Below, piece by piece: positions 47,398 through 58,680 of a DNA stretch of 64,000 nt. Below the pieces are notes generated by a model, which was given only the letters and a program-made list of their open reading frames with translations, did not search any database and was not told the DNA's origin. Position numbers and translations under genes: made by a program. The stretch's first letter is position 1. Each line of letters begins with the position of its first letter. This DNA comes from Cordilura impudica (lineage: Eukaryota; Arthropoda; Insecta; Diptera; Scathophagidae): positions 336,827,144 to 336,891,143 of the forward strand of contig OY821517.1 in NCBI GenBank assembly GCA_963682025.1, in the 5' to 3' direction.

Positions 47398-47799
47398 TGC
47401 CGTTTTCTTTTCTGACAAAAAATGTCGCCCTTATTTTGCCCTTTTTGGAAAAGTGTATTTTTTTAGATATTCTGAATTAAGAGCAACCTTATATTATATA
47501 TCAATCGAGAGGTCTCAAAGTGCTGTTTTCATAAATGCAAAAAAATTTTGATTATTATCCTCTTGGAAGTCATAGGGTGAAAATATTCAAAAAGGGGAAC
47601 TGTGGGCAAATATTCTCACACTATGACCTGAAAGAAGTCAATGGCTGGAATTTTTTGTGATTTACGAGGGCTTGACTTTGAGACCTTTCGATTGATGTAT
47701 AAGATAAGGTTACTCTTAATTCAGAATATATAAAAAAATACACTTTTCGAAATAAGGGCAAAAAAAGGGCGACATTTTTTGTCAGAAAAGAAAACGGCA
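47398..47799. mobile_element. Family C foldback MITE, PIF/Harbinger type, complete
   Basis: 402 bp. The ends are TGCCGTTTTCTTTTCTGACA and its complement TGTCAGAAAAGAAAACGGCA, flanked by TAA on both sides (47395-47397 and 47800-47802). Nearly the whole element is one long inverted repeat: GAATTAAGAGCAACCTTATA at the left pairs with ATAAGGTTACTCTTAATTC at the right, and GAGGTCTCAAAG pairs with CTTTGAGACC. A TWA target duplication is characteristic of PIF/Harbinger (Tourist-like) elements. Sister copies lie at 50339 and 56053. Confidence 0.9.
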
Positions 47800-48111
47800 T
47801 AATTTTATTATTCTATCTTAAACGAAAGTTTATCAAAAATTTATACAAAAAATAATAATAATAAAATTATTCTTCACCTTAACAATTTTCTTGAAAAATT
47901 TTTTATTCAATTAAAAAAAAATTGTTGCCAAAATTGTTTATCCAAAAATTTACCACCTCATGAAATTTATTTCAGTTTAAATAAGGTATTTCATCAAAAA
48001 TTGTTTCCACCTACAAATTGTATGGAACTCTTTGTTCAGGTCAAATTGTTTTTTTTTCTTTCCACAATTTTTTATTTCTTAAAATTTTCTTCAAATTTTT
48101 TTTGCCCCTTA

Positions 48112-48257
48112 GGCCCAGTTTTTGGGATGTCAGTTAAACATAGTTTAGTTAAACCGAGAATTAATTTTTTCAGACATATCCAAATTTATAAAGGAATTTT
48201 TGAATAAATTCTGGGTTCAACAAAACTAGGCTTAACTGATATCTCAAAAACTGGGTC
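48112..48257. mobile_element. Tourist-like MITE, 146 bp (copy 1)
   Basis: The termini are GGCCCAGTTTTTGGGATGTC and, inverted, GATATCTCAAAAACTGGGTC. They are flanked by TTA duplicates at 48109-48111 and 48258-48260. The two halves pair over most of their length (AGTTAAAC... against ...GGCTTAACT). PIF/Harbinger-type by its 3-bp target. Confidence 0.88.
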
Positions 48258-48389
48258 TTAAAAAAATCAGTTTTCCTCAAAAATTGATCAACCAGGAAAT
48301 AACTTGCACTTCAGTTCCGCTAAAGTCAAATTCAATTCCGTATAATTTGTATGAAATTATGGGTTTAAGAAAAGTGTTTTGGAGATTTA
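48258..48389. other. Spacer between twin Tourist-like MITEs
   Basis: 132 bp with no feature of its own. It includes TTCAGTTCCGCTAAAGTCAA and is slightly richer in C/G than the flanking satellite. Confidence 0.5.
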
Positions 48390-48535
48390 GGCCCAGTTTT
48401 TGGGATGTCAGTTAAACCTAGTTTAGTTAAACCGAGAATTAATTTTTTCCGACATATCCAAATTTATAAAGGAATTGATGAATAAATTCTGGGTTTAACA
48501 AAACTAGGTTTAACAGATATCTCAAAAACTGGGTC
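48390..48535. mobile_element. Tourist-like MITE, 146 bp (copy 2)
   Basis: The same length, ends and orientation as the copy at 48112, again with TTA at both borders (48387-48389 and 48536-48538). The spacer and flanks differ, so this is an independent insertion rather than a segmental duplication. Confidence 0.88.
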
Positions 48536-48540
48536 TTAAA

Positions 48541-48730
48541 AAGTGAATGCGCATAAGCGAAGAGAACTTAAGCGGCTGGCACTTAATTGAGTAGCACTTA
48601 AGAGGGTAGCACTTAAGCGGGTGGCACTTAAACAGGTAGCACTTATCCGAGAATCACAAAAGCGGGTAGCACTTCAGCAGTAATATAATTACACGTGGCA
48701 CACTTAAGCAGTAAGCACTTAAACGACACC
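48541..48730 (+). repeat. 15-bp minisatellite
   Basis: Consecutive 15-bp units such as TAGCACTTAAGAGGG, TAGCACTTAAGCGGG, TGGCACTTAAACAGG and TAGCACTTATCCGAG run from about 48577. Decayed units lie before and after, with one 14-bp interruption near 48692. GC content is well above the surroundings. The unit length is a multiple of three, but two of the units contain TAG or TAA in any frame tried, so coding is unlikely. Confidence 0.85.
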
Positions 48731-48735
48731 TATAG

Positions 48736-49859
48736 CAAATGTGTACATAACTTCAAAGATATACATATTAAGATCATACCAAAACTATGTTTGGTGAACT
48801 CTGCATTCGAAGAAAACCCGTCAACTTGTAATTAATGTCAAAACACAAAACAAGAAAAAATTGCAATATTTTGTAAAAAAAAAAGAAACAATATTTAAAA
48901 AAAAAAACTAAAAACAACTGACATGCATCATGTTTACAAAAATAAATAAAAATAATAATAAAACGGTGACGTAAAAACCACAAACGTAATTTATTTTTTT
49001 ACTACAGTTAGTAATGTTTATTTTTTTTTTTATAATAACTTAACAACAACAGCAACAATAACAAACATAAGTAGTAAAATTGTAAACAGATATTTTGAAG
49101 TGTTATTATGGGGGGTTTTTTTTTTTTTTCTTCTAAAAAGAAAAACTAATCGTAAAACATAATCGTTTTATAAACACTCGTACTCTATTCACCAAACACG
49201 TCAATGGACATAAAGGAAAAAGGTTGAACCACTAAGTTTAGTTAAGAGTTTAATTGTTAAAAGAAGTACATCGTGGCCAAATGCTTGAAAATGACTTTTA
49301 CTAGCTGCAAAGTGCTATTGAAACTTTCGTGGGTATTTCTTAAAAGGAAGTGGGTTTTTCTTTCGAAATACTTCGATAATTTACCGATATGCACGAATAA
49401 CGAAAACTATAAATCTACTAAATGCATTATATGAAAATTAAAAGAATTTTAAAATATATTATATTCAACTATAGAAAGAAAGAACAAATACCAAGCAATG
49501 GGTTGCTTGCTTAGAGCACAGAAAATAGTGTGATTAAATAAAATTCTTAACAACTAAATTGATATGTATTATACTCAAGGTAGAAATTATATTTACATAT
49601 AGTGTGGCAAGTTTTCTGCGAAAATAAAATGATAGATATATTTAACAATATTTAACAACAAAAAAATATGTATAATTATACTTAGTTGATAGATTAACAA
49701 TATTAAAACAAGAACGCAAATTAAAAAAATTTAGTTTTAAAAAATTTTTTTTTAGTAAGATTACAGCAAAAAGAAAAAAACCCAAAACACACATTATCTA
49801 TAAAAATATATACGAAATATAAAAAAAAACGAGTTTTATACCAAAGTTCTTTAAAATAT
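48736..49859. other. Intron sequence, no feature recognised
   Basis: Mixed AT-rich sequence with A/T homopolymers and ACAACAACAGCAACAATAAC near 49043. No exon or known repeat found. Confidence 0.5.
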
Positions 49860-50072
49860 TCAAATATGCGACCTGTAATTTAATTACAAGATTTACATGG
49901 ACACACAGACGGACGGACGGGCGGACAGACAGACAGACGGACATCGCTAAATCGACTCAGAAAGTGATGCTGAGTCGATTGGTATAATAAAATATGTCAA
50001 ATATTTTTGATGGTTACAAACATCAGCACAAAGTCATTATACCCTGACCACATAGTGGTATATTGTATAATT
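49860..50072 (+). repeat. Family A repeat, 3' third only
   Basis: Begins inside the family at CAAATATGCGACCTGTAATT, then has CACAGACGGACGGACGGGCGGACAGACAG in diverged form, CAAAGTCATTATACCCTGAC, CCACATAGTGG and a decayed TATATTGTATAAT end. More diverged than the full copies, so probably older. Confidence 0.8.
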
Positions 50073-50338
50073 TGTTAAAAAAAAAAAAAAATTGCATGCC
50101 CTTAAGCGTTTCCATCCAAAAGTATTTTAAAAAAATTATATATTTTATGCAAAACTTTAAAAAAGCACCGCTTTTATTAAATAAAAGTATATAACATAAT
50201 TGTTCTCCAAACATTTTATTTTGGTACCCTTCACCCCCAGGTTTAATTATAATTTATTTATGTTATGCTAATACTAAAGCTATTTCAAAGAGAAAAATTT
50301 GTATTTGAAGAGATTTCTTTAGAATAAATGCATACTTA

Positions 50339-50713
50339 TGCCGTTTCCTTTTCTGACAAAAAATGTCGCATTTTATTTGCACTTTTTTCGAAAAGTCTAT
50401 TTTTTATATATTCTAAATTAACAGCAACCTTATTTTATAGATCAATCGAAAGGTCTCAAAGTCAAGCGCTCGTAAATCGCAAAAAAATTATAGCCTTTGA
50501 CTTCTATCAGGTCATAGTGTGAGAATATTTCCACATTGTTCCCCTTTTTTGAATATTATCAGCCCATGACTTCAAAGAGGATAATGATCAAAATTTTTTG
50601 CATTTTATGAACACAGCACTTTGAGACCTTTCGATTAATGTATAAAATTAGGTTACTCTTAATTTAGAATGTATAAAAAAATAAACGTTTCGAAAAAAGT
50701 GCAAATAAGTGCA
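50339..50713. mobile_element. Family C MITE, right terminus deleted
   Basis: The left end TGCCGTTTCCTTTTCTGACA is normal and preceded by TTA at 50336-50338. The right arm is intact to GTTACTCTTAATTTAGAATG and ACGTTTCGAAAAAAGTGCAA, but the terminal TGTCAGAAAAGAAAACGG is missing. GCA then TTA follow (50711-50716), so a small deletion removed most of the right inverted repeat and may have spared the duplication. Confidence 0.8.
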
Positions 50714-50839
50714 TTAGTGTTATATTCCTTAGATAAACACCAGCGCTGTCTTATATTTTTTTTCCATATTTCTCTTACATTAGTAAAATTTTATTTTACT
50801 ATTATTCGAAATTATATAAATAATCTCGCAACGAACAGA

Positions 50840-51030
50840 ACTAATTACACTGTGGAACGTTTTCGGGGTCATTGTCTGGGGGATGAGAAATTCCAAGTCT
50901 GGGTTTTTTTTTATTTATATTTTATATTATTTCCTTATCTTGATGTTGGTCTGCTTAGTTTTTCAGGTATAACTCAAAGACTATTGATGATTTCTCATTT
51001 CTTTCTTCAGCAAAATTGTAGCTAAGGCTT
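50840..51030 (+). repeat. Family M low-copy repeat, copy 2
   Basis: GGGGGATGAGAAATTCCAAG with TCTGGGTT, then TCAGGTATAACTCAAAGACT and ATTGATGATTTCTCATTTC, correspond to 19945-20090. Similarity is patchy, so the boundaries are uncertain. Confidence 0.45.
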
Positions 51031-51298
51031 AAGTAAATAATATTAATACATCCATGTAAAGAATAGAATAAAAATACTGTTCGGATTAATATTAAAAATA
51101 TCACTCATACGTATAAATCTTTTCTATACTATTAATAAATTATAAGTATACGTCCTGGATATGTTTGGTTATTTAAAACGAAAAATTGTTAAAAAAGAGA
51201 AAAATTAAATTTTTTGAAGACTTCATTCGATAAAATAAGTCCAAACTAAGACAAAAAATATCAAGATAAGAAAAAAAAAAATCTATGTGAGTCCGATC

Positions 51299-51577
51299 AC
51301 AGGGGAGATGCGTAAACATCTATTTATACATCAATTAAAATCAAATAGTAAGCGCCATCTATGTATAGCAAGCAACTGCTATGGTTGTTATACTTGATGG
51401 TGGCAGTTGTTTGCTATACATTCATGGCGCTTTCTGTTGGTTGTTGAATCAGCTAAATAAATTTAAATCATAATCTTTGCACCAATAAACTTACATGTAC
51501 CTCACAACGATTTTCCCTTACGCTGTTTTTGTGATTGTATTGTGAAATAGATTTTTACCCCCCTGAGATGTTTACAC
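51299..51577. mobile_element. Nested inverted-repeat (foldback) element
   Basis: The outer pair is GATGCGTAAACATC (about 51308) and its complement GATGTTTACACATC (about 51566). The inner pair is AGCGCCATCTATGTATAGCA with AGCAACTGC (about 51350) against GCAGTTGTTTGCTATACATT with CATGGCGCT (about 51405). The inner hairpin has arms of about 29 bp around a short loop. GC-rich relative to the flanks. Superfamily unknown and the target duplication not determined. Confidence 0.6.
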
Positions 51578-51719
51578 ATCAAAAAAATATAAAAGGTCAT
51601 AAAAAGTGTGGCCTAAGAACGCCAAAAAAACCCTTTGGAGTTTTCACTATACAGGCCAATTACTTTCACCCTGGCCAAAAAAAATGGCTGTTTCAATGTA
51701 TTATCTATTAATATTTTTT

Positions 51720-53480
51720 CGTGAATAGAAAGCCAGTCAACTTTTCATGAATTTAATGAATTTTTCAGTAAATAAGAAATTTTATTCATTAAATTAATGA
51801 ATTTCACATAATACTTATCATGTAATTATCTTTTATGATGTAATGTAATTCTCTAACATAAAAAAAATATCTTATCTATTATAAGAAAAGATATACATGA
51901 TCTGAAACCGAAGAACAAAATTGTTTTTGCCTAAAATTATTACAATCTTCATTAAATTGAAGAATTTTGTTCATCAAAATAATGAATTTCAGCCAAAAAA
52001 TTATAAGTATTTGCTTTGCCTTTTATGACAACTTTTTTTTGCACTTCATAATAAAAAATTTTCATGGAATTTCTCACAAATTTAAATTTTCATAACGACC
52101 AAAAAAAAATCATGGGCTTAACGTAAAGTTCTATGCATAGAATTCTAAAGACTGTTCATTGAAAAATTTCTCATTTAAATATTGAGAATACTCCTTAATT
52201 TTATGAATTTTTTAGACAATATAATTTTTTTATGAAATAAACCAATTTTTCACTCTTAAAGAAACATAATTTTCTTGAAATTAATAAATTTATTAATGAA
52301 ATCACCGTTTTTCTTTAATTGATTTATTAAATTTTTCATTAAGTTAATAAATTTTTCCTTAAAGTAATGAATTTTTGATTAAATCAGGATTTTTTCATTA
52401 AAATGATGAATTTTTTCAATAAATTAATGAATTTAATTTAAAAAATATTACAAATTTCATTACAATTTTTCATTAAAGTGATGAATTTTTCATTAAAGTA
52501 ATGAATTTTTCACTAAATTGAATTTCATTATTACAAATTTCATTATTATAATAAAGTTCATTGAAATATTTTTCCACTAAATAACCGACGTTGAACTTTA
52601 CATTAAAATAACTGATATTTTTTTTTAAAATAATGAAAAAATAATTGGTGTTTCCTCAACATTTTCATTGGAATTAAAAAAATAAGAAAATACTTAATTC
52701 ATAAAATAAAAATAAATTAATTTAATCGTAATATAAAAGTTTGAACACCAAGCTGCTGAATTTTTTTCGTAAGAATAAACTGATGAAATTGTAACTAAAA
52801 TCAATAATTTTGTTCACAAAATTAATGAAAGTTTTCATAAAATTAATTAATTTTTTTTTTAAATCAATGAATTTTTAACGAAATTTCTAAATGAGGTATT
52901 AAAAATTTAAATATCTTCTCCGGCAACTGCCTGGTATTTTATAAAAGACTTCATTGATTTTCTTAATAAATTTGTTTTTATTGTAAAATTCATAATTCCT
53001 TTAAAGCTTAATAAATATTGCAAAAATGTCATTTAGTCTTCGGTCTTTTCACAAAATTTTGCAGTTGTTCTTGAAATTATAAATTATATTATATTTTAAG
53101 ACAAAGTTTGTTATAAATTATTTAATTTAATTTATGAAAAAAAAAATTTTTTATTAAACTTTTCAAAAATCCTCTGAAACTTTTCATAAATATTACAAAA
53201 ATACTGTTCAAAGTCTATAAATAAATTCATAAATTTATTGCAAATTGTTCATTGAAAAATTTTCTATTCTTATACACAATGAACCTTTCATTGAAATTAA
53301 GAACTTTTTCTGAAAATATTGATTTTTTTAAATAAAATTAATGAACGTTTTCATGTATTTAATGAAATTTAAAAAAAAAAATTTGTTGTTTTCGTATAAT
53401 TAATGAATTTTTTTGTAAAAGTTAATAATTTTTTTCTATTTTAATATTTTATGAAATCCTTCCTTTTTATGAGCACATTT
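51720..53480 (-). repeat. Satellite G, left array (TTAATGAATTTTTCAT orientation)
   Basis: Degenerate tandem repeats of a 20-22 bp unit reading GAATTTTTCATTAAATTAAT on this strand, best ordered at about 52290-52520. It is the reverse complement of the unit that dominates after 57.9 kb. Homopolymer slippage and insertions blur the period elsewhere. No gene. Confidence 0.75.
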
Positions 53481-53518
53481 TTTAATTTTTAAAAATAAAT
53501 CATAAACTTTTCATAAAT

Positions 53519-53870
53519 ATTAGAGGACCCCTGCTGCTCCGCAGCATAATATTATATTATATTAATTTTTATAATATAATACCAAAATTTGCCAATAGAA
53601 GTTAACGTACAGTAATGCCAAAATATGCCAAGAGAAGTTAACGTACAGTAAAAGTAAAGTTGATTGTCCACGCATAACTTTCCTCAAACCCAACGAATTT
53701 AAGCAGTTAATAGCTCAAAAGAAGGAACTTGATCCACTGAGTGTTCTTAGACCTATATCAACAGCCTACGTTAATTAGAACTTTAGTTATAGAGGTTTGA
53801 GAGAAGAAAAATATTGAAAAAAATCTTGAATGCAAAGTTTATTCATAAATTCTTTTAATATATAAGATTA
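53519..53870 (+). mobile_element. Family D element with 5' hairpin (Helentron/HINE-like)
   Basis: Opens with GGACCCCTGCTGCTCCGCAG, whose GCTGC/GCAGC stem resembles the 5' hairpin of Helentron-type elements. Two direct repeats of GAAGTTAACGTACAGTAA lie about 53 bp apart at about 53599 and 53633-53651. The 3' half matches 46376-46560 and ends TAATATATAAGATTA. No inverted termini are present, consistent with a Helitron-like rather than a DDE element. Confidence 0.6.
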
Positions 53871-55060
53871 GTTTACAAATTTTTATAAAAGTATATCTAA
53901 AAGAAATTTTTTTGCCAAAAAATCCAATTTTGTTAAATTATCTCGTCTGTGGAAAAAAAATGTTTTAAGTATAATTATTCAATGTCTGCTCTCTATATTT
54001 ATGTTCAATTGTTATTATTATTATTGTTATTGTTGAAAACTAACAAGTGAAAGTTTATTTATAAGTTTCAGTTTTAGATTTTTCATTTTTATGGTTTTGT
54101 ACTTTATATAAGTTGGAAACGAAATATAATGATTTTATAAAAGTACTTTTTTTTAGAAGAAACAAAACTTATATAAAATAATGTAATTGCTGCACGTGCA
54201 TTCAGATAAAAAATTGACCACAATTTAAGTTTTTTTTTTATATCAAAAAAACTTTCTATTTTTTTTTTTTTTTTTTCGTTTAAAACTTTTGGGAAAAAAC
54301 CTTTAATACGCGAGGTCATTTATCTAGAAAAGAAAAACACCCAATAAGTTTAAATGTAAAAGTGATTTACTGAAACGTCTAATAAAATATTGTTATATAT
54401 AGTTTTATAAAACAAAAAAAAAAAAAACAAAAACGGCTTTATTAAAATTTTCCTATTGCTGTTGCCAGCAACTTGACAGCAAAACTTAACTAAACTAAGC
54501 CATAGTTAAATTTTTAAGTTATTATTTTTTTCTTTTTATTTTTTCAAACAAAACGAAAAATTATGGCCCCAGGTTATGTAAACACATTTATATTTATTAT
54601 TGGGAAAACACATTCTGGCTGAAAAAGATGTAGCAAAGAAAAAAATAGTACAATTTCTACAATTGGTAACCTACGCATGCAGCAAATTGTAGTTGCTTGG
54701 TTATTCTTAGAATTCCGACTTCTTTGACTGTGAGGATGATATTGAAAATTGCTATGATCTTTCTAAAATATAATTGAGATGTAGTAACTGCAGGAAAAAC
54801 ACAAAAATAATAACAAAATACTATGGCAACTTTATGTTTGAATATTATGTTTTTTTTTTGTCTGCCAGGGAAACTAAAATACTTACTGTTGAAAGAAAGC
54901 ATCTATTTGTGATTGAGTTGTCTTCAACTGTACATTTCTAAAACACACTTCAAGACATTTGAACATTTTAGCATTTGTTTTGTAGAAATTGTTGGCATAC
55001 AAAAAATCATAAACTTTCTTATATGTTTAAAAACAAATAATAATTTAAACCTTGTCTTTT
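53871..55060. other. Intron sequence, no exon seen
   Basis: Medium-complexity sequence that separates two G arrays. It contains GTTATTATTATTATTG-like triplets near 54009 and TGCTGTTGCCAGCAAC near 54458 (a short GTTGCCAGCAAC palindrome). No conserved frame with splice sites. Confidence 0.5.
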
Positions 55061-57393
55061 CATGCAATAAATCAATATTTCATTAAATGGATAATTTTTT
55101 AAAAACATGTTTTCCTTAAAACATATTTTTTTTTATAAAATTAATTAATTTATTTATGAAATGAATAGATTTTTTATTAAATAATTATTTTTTCATTAAA
55201 TTAATGAGTTTTTCATGAAATTAATGAATTTTTCATGAAATTAATGAATAATTTCGTTTAATTCATGAATTTTTTCATAAAATTAACGAATTTAATAGCA
55301 AAAATTATTAAAAATTTCATTATTTCATTAAAGTTCATTGAACAATTTTTCACTAAATAACTGACATTCAACTTAACATTAAATTTTTGAATTTTTTCAC
55401 AAAATAAATGATTTTTTTTTTTAATTAGTATAAAAAAAAATAATAAATTAATAAAATAGGAATAAATTATAATTTATAATATAAATATTTTCATGATTCT
55501 AATTAAAAGAAAAATTCATTAAATTAATGAAAAAAATTCATCAATTAAAAAAAACTTAATTTTATATAAAGAGAACTCATTATAATACGGAAAAGTAAGA
55601 TTTTAACAAACGAATTCATTAATTTTATGAATTATCAGAATATGTAATGAATGGTTTATTATGGTATTTTAAATTAAAGATTCTTTAATGAACATTATTT
55701 AGCCTTTAACTAATGCTAATTTGCCTTAAATTCATGCGTGTTGTTATTTCTTTTTTTTTCGAAATTTTAAATATAATGAACCGTTACATTAAACGTATGA
55801 ACTAATGTGAAACTAAGCTATATATTTTTAAAACATTTGGAAATGATAACACAATTAATATTACACATAAATCAGTCGACAACAAAAAACTGGCATTATT
55901 TTCTAAAAACTTTTTTTTTTTGTTTGATTTTGTAACAGATGCAATTTATTTAACGAAATGAAATTAATAATCTTCCATTAATATTAAAATTATAATTCTA
56001 CATATCCAACTATTTACTAAATAAGCAAATTTCATTAATAATTTCAGACTTATGCCGTTTTCTTTTCTGACAAAAAATGTCGCCCTTTTTTTTGCCCTTT
56101 TTTCGAAAAGTGTATTTTTTTATGTATTCTGAATTAAGAGCAACCTTATGTTATATATCAATCGAAAGGTCTCAAAGTGCTGTGTTCATAACTGCAAAAA
56201 AATTTTGATTATTATCCTCTTGGAAGTCATAGGGTGAAAATATTCAAAAAAGGGGAACAATGGGGAAATATTCTCACACTATGACCTGAAAGAAGTCAAT
56301 AGCTGGAATTTTTTGTGATTTGCGAGGGCTCGACTTTGAGACCTTTCGATTGGTGTATAAGATAAGGTTGCTCTTAATTCAGAATACATAAAAAATACAC
56401 TTTTCGAAAAAAGGGCAAAAAAAGGGCGACATTTTTGTCAGAAAAGAAAACGGCATTAGTTTATGAATAAAATAATTAAAGGAAAGAAAGAATTCATTAA
56501 TTTTATCACTTATCCAAAAATGTAATGTAAATGAAAAATTATTCAATTATTATTAATATTTTTAATATTATTTTATCTTTAAGCAATGGTAGTTTTCATT
56601 AAATTCATGCATGTTCTCATGTTTTTTTTCGAAATTTTAATAATAACGACACGTTACATTAAATTTATGAACAATTATTAAAAAAAAAAATATAAACTTA
56701 TATTTTTAAATCATTTGGTTTGATTTACGAAAATAATCATAAATATAAGGCAATTTGTCGTTAATGTTATGCATAAATTCAAAGATTTAAGTAAAAACGG
56801 CATTTCTTAAAAATATTTTTTCTGGTTTTGATTTTATAACAAAAGTCATTTATGAAAGAAGATTAAAAAAAATTCTTAATATTAATTTTAAGATTTCAAC
56901 AATCAAATTTTTCACTAAATTAGCAAATTTTATTAATTTCATTATTATAGAAAAAATACATTACATTAGTCAATTAATATAATGAAAAAAAATCGTTAAT
57001 TTTTTGAAAAGAAATCCGTTAACAATTTGTTAGTTTCGTGAATGAATTAAAAATTTTAAGCAAACATTTATTAGTTTTAGTTAACAAAAATCGTTAGTTT
57101 TATAAAAAATTAAAAAAAAAAATCAAAAAATTTTAATACAACTTCATTAAATTCTATGGAAGATATTCTTTAACTTTATAAAAAAAAAAATAATAGATGA
57201 AAAATAATTTTTGTGATAATATGTATTAATTTAATGAATTTAAGTTATTAATATTAAGAATAATTTCATAATTTTAAGAAAATTTTATAAATAGTTCATA
57301 ATTTTTGGAAAAATTCATTAATGAAACAACACTGATATTAAAATAAAGTTCAGAATGTTAAAAAAAACTCATTAATTTTATGAAAAAATGTAC
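55061..57393. repeat. Satellite G, central array with mixed orientation
   Basis: ATGAATTTTTCATGAAATTA-type units occupy about 55190-55300. From about 55510 onwards ATTCATTAAATTAATGAAAA and the opposite-strand unit become common. A family C MITE sits at 56053-56455. Duplicated words, such as CATGTTCTCATG/TTTTTTTTCGAAATTTTAA at about 55733-55765 and 56609-56640, show a second, longer repetition of about 870 bp on either side of the MITE. Confidence 0.65.
56053..56455. mobile_element. Family C foldback MITE, complete (copy 3)
   Basis: 403 bp. The ends are TGCCGTTTTCTTTTCTGACA and GTCAGAAAAGAAAACGGCA, with TTA duplicates at 56050-56052 and 56456-56458. Very close to the copy at 47398, including the internal GGGCGACAT and AAGTCATAGGGTGAAAATAT motifs, which suggests recent activity of the family. 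Confidence 0.9.
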
Positions 57394-57963
57394 CAGTATT
57401 ATTACAACTTGCCTTTTAAGTAAATGTTAGTTAAAGGTAACTTTAGCTAAAGTGAACAATAAAGTTACCTTTAACATCTTTTCGTTATTACAACTTTCCA
57501 TTAAATTAAAATTAATATTTTTGATATTGTGGCAGCACCAAAGCAAACACCGATTACTTTTGACCAAATGAATTGATTTATCAAACTACATAGTGGCAAC
57601 GTTCCTTTAGTTGTTCGCAAATAAACAATAAAAACAATAGAATAAAAACCAAAAACCTTTATTATAAGTTGCATAATTGTTGTAAATGTGTAATAAAACT
57701 TTTTAAAAATATACAAGCATATATTTAAGTATCTATAAATAAATTTATTTCCAAAACTAAATTGATGTGAATTTCGTCTTCATAGATCAGAAAATGTGGC
57801 AATATTAAATGCATAAACCTCACGTTAAAAGTTAAAGGCAACAATATCTTCCCTTTAGCTTATCGGTCACTTTTAGCTTAAAGTATAGTTGTAATAATGA
57901 AAAACTAATAATCGGCCTGATAACATCCTAACTTTAGCTATTGGCAAAATGTAATAATGGCCC
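57394..57963. mobile_element. Putative MITE (family N), about 570 bp
   Basis: GTATTATTACAACTTGCC at the left faces TTGGCAAAATGTAATAATGG at the right, giving a short inverted terminus. Internally AAAGGTAACTTTAGCTAAAGT and ACTTTAGCTTAAAG/CTTTAGCTTATCGG words are repeated in inverted sense. The body has normal complexity and interrupts the G satellite on both sides, which supports an insertion. The target duplication was not resolved. Confidence 0.55.
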
Positions 57964-58680
57964 TAAGAATATTAAGAAAAATTCATAAATTTTATTCATA
58001 AATTCTTTCATTTTATGAAAACTTTATAACTTAATGGAAATATTCATTAATTTTTCATTAATTTTATGGGAAAAATTTATAATCATAATTCATTAAGCAA
58101 ACAACATTTCTTTTTATATATTAATAACTAAATGAAAAATAAAAAAATAATTTTAAGATAAAGTTAATTAATTTTATGAAAAAATCACTAATTTTATGAA
58201 AAATTTATTAATTTTTCATTAATTTTATGGGAAAAATTTATAATCATAATTCATTAAGCAAACAACATTTCTTTTTATATATTAATAACTAAATGAAAAA
58301 TAAAAAAATAATTTTAAGATAAAGTTCATTAAATTTACGAAAAAATCACTAATTTTATGAAAAATTTATTAATTTTTTTAATCATTAATTTTATGAAAAA
58401 TTTATTAATAAAAACGTTTTTGGGGTTATATCCATTATTGAAGTTAAAAAATAAATAAATTTTAGGAAAAGCTTCGAATTAAAAAAAAAAACATTTTTTT
58501 ATGAAAAATGTTCTAATTTTAACAAAAATTCTTCAGCATAATTAAAAAATTCATTAAATTTATAAAAAGTTCATTTTATTTTGTAAACTATTAATTAATT
58601 ATAAAAAAAACCATTTGTAATTTTATAAAAAAAATACATTAATTTTTATTTTGTAAAAAGTGTAAAATTTGGTACAAAAA
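57964..58680 (+). repeat. Satellite G, right array, part 1, with a 161-bp duplication
   Basis: Units of TTCATTAATTTTATGAAAAA. A block containing GGGAAAAATTTATAATCATA and GCAAACAACATTTCTTTTTA occurs twice with a period of 161 bp (landmark GGG at 58068 and 58229), almost identical, so a recent local duplication. Confidence 0.8.

Larger units (their letters stand above)
45471..48010 (+). repeat. Satellite E: degenerate CACC-punctuated AT array
   Basis: About 2.5 kb of imperfect repetition, with phrases like TTCACCTCCAAAATTTTATT and CACCTAAAATTATTTTGCAT recurring at irregular spacing of 30-60 bp. A better-ordered higher-order block lies at about 45830-46195. There, AACCTTTAATCTTTTCAAAT plus TCCAAAATTTTTTTATTACA occurs three times at spacings of about 100-130 bp, and a fourth, weaker copy is near 47268. 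The array is broken by a D fragment and a C MITE. An 84-codon frame reading LFKFQNFFIT twice is a product of the repeat. Confidence 0.75.

Noticed and set aside
48577..48690. 15-bp repeat as a coding repeat
   Set aside because: Units contain TAG or TAA in the available frames, and no flanking exon signals exist.
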